Positions 52,635 through 64,000 of a stretch of 64,000 nt of DNA are shown here, piece after piece (position 1 is the first letter of the stretch; every line of letters begins with the position of its first letter). This DNA is from Chaenocephalus aceratus. Its lineage: Eukaryota; Chordata; Actinopteri; Perciformes; Channichthyidae. The position numbers and the translations under genes were made by a program. The stretch is from contig CM043797.1 of NCBI GenBank assembly GCA_023974075.1, forward strand, positions 34,529,639-34,593,638. The letters run 5' to 3'. The notes under the pieces are model-generated. The model was not told the origin of the DNA and made no database searches. It was given only the letters and a program-made list of their open reading frames with translations.

Positions 52635-52979
52635 CCTATATTGCTTTATATGCTAGAGATCTTATGTTTAAGAGACCACATTTAATCTTCCTGTTTTGTT
52701 GCACTGTAGTAGTTGTTACATTTACTTTTATTAGGTTATTATGTATGACACCTCTATTAGGTTTTACCTTAAATTGTACTTGGGCAGACACACACACCGT
52801 TAATATTGGGTATTTTATTGGGTTCGGGATTCCTATGGATGACTGCCTAGGAGAGAGCGCAGAGAAGTATATAAGACTGTGACTCCGCCTCCTGGTCTCA
52901 ACTCCAGTTTGTCATGGATTAAGTCCACAAAGCCCTGAAATGTTTGCCGAAATGAGATCTGCACCATCCAAAGTAGGAT
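52635..52979 (-). other. L2 segment: end of ORF1 and inter-ORF region
   Basis: Reading leftward from the AGTAGGAT duplication, the esterase frame continues as HPTLDGADLISANISGLCG and stops shortly after (NP then TGA/TAA). A non-coding spacer with TATATAAG-like sequence follows before the endonuclease region resumes beyond the hAT at 51828-52634. Confidence 0.65.
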
Positions 52980-55181
52980 CAGTGGTGACTGGTCATTAGG
53001 GGCAGATGGGGCACAGCCCCACCTAGTGTCAGCAGAAAGTATTAAAAATAATGATTACAAAAAAATGCATAACATATATTTTAAGATCATGTTTAATCAT
53101 CTGATTCATCTGTACATTGCTGTTTTAGTCTGTGTTCTTCTAATTAGTGTCTACAGCAGGGGTGGGGAACCTCCGGCCCCCGGGCCGTATACGGCCCGCG
53201 AGACCATTTGGTATGGCCCTCGAGGAGGTAATTTATAAACACACGCAAAAAAGAAAAAAAATTAAAGAAATCTAGACCGCAAAAAAAACGAAACAAGCGA
53301 GTACCTGTTTTTCCTGGCCAATGTCAGGGTCCTTGAACACAACACAAGCCTAACGTGTCATCACGTGGTCTGACAGGGATGCAGTTCTGACGGAGAGCAC
53401 CAGAACGCGGCTCCAGGCCGGGACTTCACAAATTGCAGTACCCATAAGGAGCCGTACACATGCTGCAGTTTTTGCGTGGCTGTGTCTTTAGTTGAGAGCC
53501 CAGTGGCGATCTGTTCATCTGTCATACTGAGCATACAGTCAATAACTGTGTTGTTATTAGCATCTGGTTAGCTAGCTATGCTAACAAATATTAGAATCTT
53601 TTTCTACCACCAGTGAGGTAAAGGCACATCTTCATATGATCATTACAGTTATAAAAACACAAGAGAATAAAGTAAACGGGTATAAAATACTATATGACAG
53701 TAAAAACAAGTTGTTATTAATAAACAAGAATACAGTTTGAAAGGGGAGTGATTTGTAAAATATCCATAAAGAAAAAGAAAATCTGTTTACAGTTCTGTTT
53801 CATCTGGGTGTTGAGATGTATCCATAGATCTCTTAATGTTGCTCTCATAGTGCACCAGATTGGTGCTTTTAACTTCAATATTTAAAAAAGAAATCTTCCC
53901 GGGCGAGCATGGGACCCCCCTAGAGGAGGTTAGCTCCCCCCCACTTAAATCATGTTCACATGGATAGGAAACTAAATACATTTGCACACATCTTGTGTCC
54001 ATATCTTTCTGTTTTGGTGGTCATGCCACAACCGTGCACGTGTATGCGTGCACGTGTATGCATGCACGAGTCATGGCAAGATATCTGGATTAAGAGGTTG
54101 CTTTATCTTTGCACAGAATGAAAGACAGGTGAAATGAGTGGGCTGTGATTTTAGTATTTTTAAGCAGAGGTCAATAATGTGTACGGCCCTCGGAGGATGT
54201 TGAAAAAATTGAAATGGCCCTTGAGAGGAAAAAGGTTCCCCACCCCTGGTCTACAGTGTCACACTGCTCAATAGGAACACACTGTCAGTGTGTGCCTATT
54301 GAGCTGTTTCGAGCCATGTGGGACAAAACCCGATCCTGCCCCTCCCTCTCCCTGTTTAAGTCAATGTTGACTGTAAAAACTACACTGCGCATGCTCAGAG
54401 TATTGTCCTATTTAATGTGTGTGGCAAAAAAATAATGACGAGAGGGGCATAGAGCTGCCATCCCCACCATACGTCATCTCACATAATTCAGAGCTGATTG
54501 GCGGTAAGTACGTGTGCCGCGAAAAGTGTAGTGTGTGAAGAGGAGACGAGAGAGCTGCAGTGAGGCGTCCTAAAACCCGGAAGTAAACTGCGCATGGCTT
54601 CCCTCGACCTAAAAGCAATGAGATTTCTCCATAGGATTTTAGAAAATAGCTCAAAATAAGATCTGTGGGCAACAAACCTGTTAGATAAATGCACGTTTCG
54701 TTCAGCCGGTTAATATCCACATGTCTACCCTACTTTTATAATTTCGAATCATAAATCTATTGATTAGATTTATGATAGACTTTTGAAACTACAAGAAGAT
54801 AAGGAGGACTTTTACAAAAAAGTAATAGAGATTTTTGTCCAGAGGGATAGGCAAATGGCCTTCATCTTCATGTCAAGGTAAGACTGCAATTTTATTGAAA
54901 ATGGGATCTTACTAAGAGAGAACAATTCAATATTTAAATGATAAAATTACATGTTTTGGGTATCTTTTTGTTGAACTGTCTGTTTAAAATTAATTGAAGC
55001 ATCAGACAAAAAAAGCTTTTGAAAATAATATTATATTTTGATTTAGGTCAAAATATAATATTTGTAAACCTGAAGAGTCAGGTGCCTCACCAGCCATGAA
55101 CCTCACTGCAGAAGCTTATATTAGACATCTGAGTTTTTTGTGCCCCACCACTTTTGTAGGCTACATATAGAAACGCCACTG
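52980..55181. mobile_element. hAT element (CAGTGGTGAC / CAGTGGCG ends), 2.2 kb with nested hAT
   Basis: Left CAGTGGTGACTGGTCATTAG, right reversed CAGTGGCGTTTCTATATGTA. Duplication AGTAGGAT at 52972-52979 and 55182-55189 falls inside the codons for the esterase HPT motif. Without the nested copy the element is about 1.1 kb. No open transposase. Confidence 0.8.
53157..54248. mobile_element. Nested hAT (CAGGGGTGGGGAACC ends)
   Basis: Left CAGGGGTGGGGAACCTCCGG, right reversed CAGGGGTGGGGAACCTTTTT. Duplication GTCTACAG at 53149-53156 and 54249-54256. Interior AT-rich, non-coding; tandem GTGCACGTGTATGC at about 54033-54068. Confidence 0.85.
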
Positions 55182-55938
55182 AGTAGGATGAATGTCGTCT
55201 CTCTTAATCAGACCAGGTTTTCCCCAGAAGGCTGTCCAATTATTTATGAAGCCCACATTGTTTGCTGGGCACCACCAAGACAACCAGCGCTGAAATTATG
55301 ACATGCGGCTAGGGCCGCCCCTCCCTACAGGCCAATCACGCAGGCTGCATGGGGCCCCGCCTTGCGCAGGGGCCCCGCCTTGCGCAGGGGGCCCCGCCCA
55401 GAGGGCCTCAGCTGCTGTGCGCAGTTCTCCGCACCCCCCCCCCCCCCCCGCAAGAGTGAGAGTGAGACGGTGACAAGGGGAGCACGTCTGTAAACCCGAC
55501 ACCGTTGCAATGAATCAACATCTGACCAATCACGGCTTTGATACGGCCACTAGTGTAGATGAAGAGATGTCGGTGAAAAGACAGTTTCAGTCCGGCGCAA
55601 GCAAGAGGGGAAAAAAAACAAAACATGAAGAAACTAGAGCATCACCCCGAAGGTGGGTTATTGTATGAGTCAAATGTACAACTTGTGAATGTTGTACATT
55701 CACAAGTTGTGAATGTACAATTACAATTGGCAATTGGCAAATCAAATTGCCAATTGCCATATTAAAACATCAGCTGCAATTCACGACATGCAGAAGGCAG
55801 TCTCTGCAGAGCATATACAGTAGGCTCATGGAGATGAATGTTATTTCCAGCATTTTTTTATTTAACATTCATTAAGTATGTTATGCCTTTTTATCTGCTA
55901 ATGTACAGGAGGAAGAGAGATAAACTGTTTGTCTAGTT

Positions 55939-57160
55939 CAGGGGTCTGCAACCTTTTTGACCAAAAGAGCCATTTCGCTCCTTTTTTCCCAAAAAATGTT
56001 TTGTCTGGAGCCGCAAACATATTTCATAGTTTTTTATTGTTATATCAGACAAAAACTACAGTTTTTTTTGCATTTATTAGGCTATTATTACATGATATAA
56101 AACTGTTAACCTCTAATAAGAAACAAAGAACTTTTATAAGGAGAATTAAAAATAATACACAGGCCTACTTTAAAATAAAATTAAACACAGCACTTGGGAG
56201 TCCTCTGCACATTTGAAGGGAAAAAAAATATTATTAAAATGGGCCCACTTTGAAATAAATAAAACATATATCTGCACCCTAAAAAGAGTTAAAGGTAGGG
56301 TAGGTAAGAATGGAGAAACCAGCTCGAGTGCGCTAGAATTTGAAATTACACAACCGGAAAAAATATGCCTCTTCCTTCAGACTTCCTCACAGAGCCCCTC
56401 CTCCAACACACACGAACGCGCACATGACCAATGAGGGCACGACATAAGTTTGTGCCCAGGTGGAAGGCTGACAGGCAGGTAGGCCATCCAGTTACTTTAG
56501 CCGGGCCGGCTCAGATGATTGGTTGTGCTTTTTACAGCGCTACGGCTTCCAGAGATTAATTTTTGTATGTATTTATTGTCAAAGCATTTAATATATTCAT
56601 TGCTATCGGGACGTTAAGAGCATTCCATGGAATATAACAAAAAGTGTTTTCTGAAATAAATGACATACCCCATTGAATTATGACTGAAGATCGTCAGCTG
56701 TCTTCCTCTCCCGTGTTGTTCCTCGATACGTAAAGGCTGCACCACCGTTGACAACTTCTCTCTACATATCAAACATACCGGTAAACCAGCATCGTTTGCT
56801 GTGAAAGCATACAACTCTGTCCACGCAGAATTAAATCCTGTGTTCCTCCGGTACTTTTCTTTGATTTATCCATAGTTCGCTCATCGAGCCGGGGGTCAGG
56901 TTATTCGCCTCCAAGAAAGGCGCTCACGCGGGACCGGAGCAGGATGTGACGCTTATTTTAGTTGACCTAATTAAAACCGTTTTGTTTTTTATTTATGTGT
57001 CACAGTATCACCTCAAAATACAACATACGAAACATTTTCAACCATGCAACAAAATATAAATAGTCCTACAAATACTTTTATTTTATTTCCTTCTTATTTT
57101 TGTCTTAGCTCAAGGGAGCCAGAGCAGAGGGCTTAAAGGGCCGCGGGTTGCCGACCCCTG
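55939..57160. mobile_element. Nested hAT (CAGGGGTCTGCAACC / CAGGGGTCGGCAACC ends)
   Basis: Left CAGGGGTCTGCAACCTTTTT and right reversed CAGGGGTCGGCAACCCGCGG; duplication GTCTAGTT at 55931-55938 and 57161-57168. Inside it is a remnant of a TTAA element. Non-coding. Confidence 0.85.
56289..56675. mobile_element. Remnant of TTAA element related to 17416-19108
   Basis: Starts TTAAAGGTAGGGTAGGTAAG and shares CTAGAATTTGAAA, CCCCTCCTCCAACACACACG, GACCAATGAGGGCACGA and GAGCATTCCATGGAATATAA with the other copy in the same order. The right end is eroded. It lacks the middle insertion seen at 17690-18745. Confidence 0.65.
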
Positions 57161-57966
57161 GTCTAGTTGGCTTACATAACAGTTAAAGTTTACAGCCTAA
57201 AACATGGAGCATTTTTCCCCCTTTTCTTAATTTTTATGTCAATTTGCACATTTCATGGTGATGCTCAGCCTCTCCCCTTAACTCCTAACAGTCATCATCA
57301 TGTCAACCACAACACAGAGAAATACTGATAGAAATGTGTGTGTAGTTGTTGATACATTGCTGACAGAGGGAACTACATTTGAATACAGATTTAAGAAATA
57401 TCAGTTTTTGATCATGTAATAAGCATGTTTTGTCTTGACTATTACAACAATATTACAATACAATAACATAGTATTTATATTATTGAATTGATTATGATTA
57501 TTATTAGTAGTAGAAGTAGTTTATTTGCATTAATTATATTGTAATCTTTTTGAGGCTAGTATTTGGCAGGAAATGCAGATGTATTCACCTGTAAACTCAT
57601 ACTGAACGACATACATGCACATTTACCATTTACCCTCACTGTATAAAAAGTAACTGTGTTGATAATAATAATAAACAGGAATTATATTTGCAAAGTAGCC
57701 TACTTTGTTTCCAAAAACATTGTTTTTACTCCTGTCGGTAGGGGGGGCCTCATCTCACAATGTCGCTTGAGGCCCCAAGTTGGCCAGGGGCGGCCCTGCA
57801 TGCGGCTATACATGTCATCATTGATCAGATTGGGGAGGGGACCAGAGAAGATTACGGTGTCCGACATTGTTTTAGCATAACTACACACCGACTCCACATT
57901 AAGTTTGGTGCATTCTGATTGGCGTAAACGAACATCATTACCAATGACGTGAATAACAATCCTACT

Positions 57967-57968
<2 letters not shown>

Positions 57969-58001
<33 letters not shown>
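57969..58001. repeat. (TTA)n microsatellite
   Basis: Eleven or so ATT/TTA units directly at the 5' edge of the L2 element. Confidence 0.85.
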
Positions 58002-58585
58002 TCCCCCTAGACCCTTTTTTGAGACGTAATACCCTGTTTAATACAGGCAGACACACGCCAATCTAAGCAGCCCCAGTGATTTTTGAAGGTGAAGACCTTA
58101 CACAGAGGTCACAAATGTTTAGTAAATACGTCAACTAGTCTAACAAAAAGGGGTGCTCTTGTTGTGTACAATTTGCAAATAAAAAAGAAAGTATTCTACG
58201 CAAACTAACGCAGTGTTTTCCCCACTCAACTGTCCTGAGTTTCTGCGTTAGGAAACCAAAGCCTGACAGCCTATAGTGCTGGTCAGTGGTCTATTTCTGT
58301 CCATATATGCACTGAGCCCGGAGCTAATAAAACCTCCGTCCCCTGCCCCGACAGACAGCTGCACAGCCCAATCGGTGTGTGCTGCTGCGCCCCTAGGGGC
58401 CAACCCGCCAATCCCGCACTAATGGAGCCTGCAGACCAAAATAGCCCCCAGCAGTGTATGTGTTTGCGTGGTGTGTGTGTCTTAGTACTGTGTCCTGGGT
58501 GAGCTCTAATAATAGAGGCCCGCCTGCTCCTTTAAGAGCCTACTTGTTGCATATAGTCCGACTCCACAAACTACATTTGAACAAA
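58002..58585 (+). promoter_or_regulatory. sh3bgr: Upstream region of sh3bgr
   Basis: No repeats recognised. The stretch at about 58300-58580 is GC-richer and contains CCATATATGC (one base from an SRF CArG box), GCTAATAAAACC (an imperfect MEF2-like A/T core) and TTTAAGAGCC. These fit a striated-muscle gene, but all are short degenerate motifs. The transcription start is probably within 150 bp of the ATG. Confidence 0.3.
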
Positions 58586-63530
<4,945 letters not shown>

Positions 63531-64000
63531 GTAATGCCGTCGTTTCTTTATTCACCCAGCATTCGTGTTTCTACTCCCTGTATTATCTTTCCTCTTCATT
63601 CAGAGTAACTCGACTTGAACATTGACTCCTCATTCCTCCACTCTGTCGTCACTCTGACTAACCTTTTTGTGTTATGCACGAGTGACACTTTTCCCAATAA
63701 CACAACATACAGAGTTGTCATTATAACACTGTTGTTCATTATTTTGGTTTTATTCGATGCGTACATTTGTTGTGTGCTTTTATACTTCTTGATTCCAGTG
63801 ACTTCCTAACAATTCCCTCCAAAAAGAAAATCCCTGCTGGTTTACCTCACTACAGATGACACGCACTTTAGCCCAACTTTGAAAATATACTTCATTCCCT
63901 TTCTGCATATCCAGGATTCCTCATAAGCATGATTTTCTTTTCTCCTTTGTCATTTAAAGTAACTGGTGTTTTTGCACGTGAATAGCATAAAACACAACTG

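Larger units (their letters stand above)
55310..57798. mobile_element. hAT element with GGGCCGCCCCT ends (copy 2), with nested hAT
   Basis: Left TAGGGCCGCCCCTCCC, right reversed CAGGGCCGCCCCTGGCC; duplication CATGCGGC at 55302-55309 and 57799-57806 within the esterase frame. Opposite orientation to the copy at 38385-39291, sharing GGCCCCGCCTTGCGCAGGG, here partly duplicated (55366-55390), and a C homopolymer near 55433-55450. Also contains inverted CACAAGTTGT/ACATTCACAAGTTGT near 55680-55720. Confidence 0.8.
47625..57970 (-). mobile_element. L2-clade LINE split by a stack of insertions
   Basis: One minus-strand L2 whose pieces are 57807-57970, 55182-55309, 52635-52979, 49043-51827 and 47625-48300. 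The 3' tail is (CAAT)n, TTTATTTATATAGCCCAATA, TCTGTCCTTAGACCCTCACA. It carries ORF1 (esterase) and ORF2 (endonuclease plus RT). Its segments are separated by a solo LTR and three hATs, each with a target duplication taken from LINE sequence, so all came after it. The 5' end meets a (TTA)n run at 57969-58001. Confidence 0.85.
55182..57970 (-). pseudogene. ORF1 of the stacked L2: SGNH esterase, in two pieces
   Basis: The piece at 57807-57970 encodes VIHVIGNDVRLRQSECTKL and DTVIFSGPLPNL, then DDMYSRM. The piece at 55182-55309 continues as [28 protein letters not shown] and RDDIHPT. The GND box and the DxxH box (Asp and His of the catalytic triad) are the block III and block V motifs of SGNH hydrolases, a known ORF1 type in CR1/L2 LINEs. 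One in-frame TAA lies just after the hAT insertion point. The N-terminus beyond 57970 is missing, so the Ser of the GDS block is not seen. Confidence 0.7.

Noticed and set aside
55325..55626. Ala/Gly/Pro-rich minus-strand frames
   Set aside because: They are translations of GC-rich repeats and a C homopolymer inside a hAT element.
63531..63608. In-frame read-through of sh3bgr exon 4 to a stop at 63608
   Set aside because: A GTAATG donor precedes it and the family has a longer acidic tail; retained only as a possible isoform.

Overview
The window is vertebrate nuclear DNA, almost certainly from a ray-finned (teleost) fish. The evidence is intron-bearing genes with teleost-like proteins, an RTE-clade (Rex3-like) retrotransposon ending in GATG repeats, L2-clade LINEs, many short hAT copies with 8-bp target duplications, and the GGTGGAAGAAGTAC-type and AAGAGGCCC-type miniature elements common in fish. 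Base composition is AT-rich and genes are sparse.

Five host genes can be read. On the minus strand: snrpd2 (5864-9920, Sm-D2 core spliceosome protein), a single-exon foxg1-type forkhead gene (13483-14652), a short peptidoglycan recognition protein (20234-22059) and polr2i (25415-31254, RNA polymerase II subunit RPB9). On the plus strand: the first four coding exons of sh3bgr (58586-63530), which runs off the right edge. Exon joins were checked by splice dinucleotides and reading phase. snrpd2, polr2i and the PGRP each give a complete protein of the expected size. Two are housekeeping genes with ETS or NRF1 motifs just upstream; one is a developmental regulator, one an innate immune enzyme and one a muscle-type adaptor. 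They are neighbours and do not form a pathway.

Between polr2i and sh3bgr lies a broken lipoxygenase locus. Its 5' exons (PLAT domain and early catalytic domain, 31694-33805) are on the minus strand. Its 3' exons (36931-42576, ending in the conserved C-terminal isoleucine) are on the plus strand. Middle exons are missing and several exons carry frameshifts, so this is an inverted, split pseudogene whose 3' half also hosts a 4.2-kb L2 insertion.

The right half is dominated by transposons. 42731-46517 is a DNA transposon with inverted repeats of about 340 bp; its right arm is split by a TTAA-flanked element that carries a palindrome with arms of about 200 bp. 47625-57970 is one L2 LINE (SGNH-esterase ORF1, endonuclease, reverse transcriptase, minus strand). 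It is split by a solo LTR and three hAT elements, two of which contain further hATs, and one of those holds a remnant of a TTAA element. Target-site duplications at each junction let the order of insertion be read directly.

The left part (1-20 kb) is mostly intergenic, with interspersed repeats, a nested miniature-element pair (4775-5600), a minisatellite (11640-11910) and a TTAA element with a nested insertion (17416-19108). No tRNA, rRNA or CRISPR was seen.
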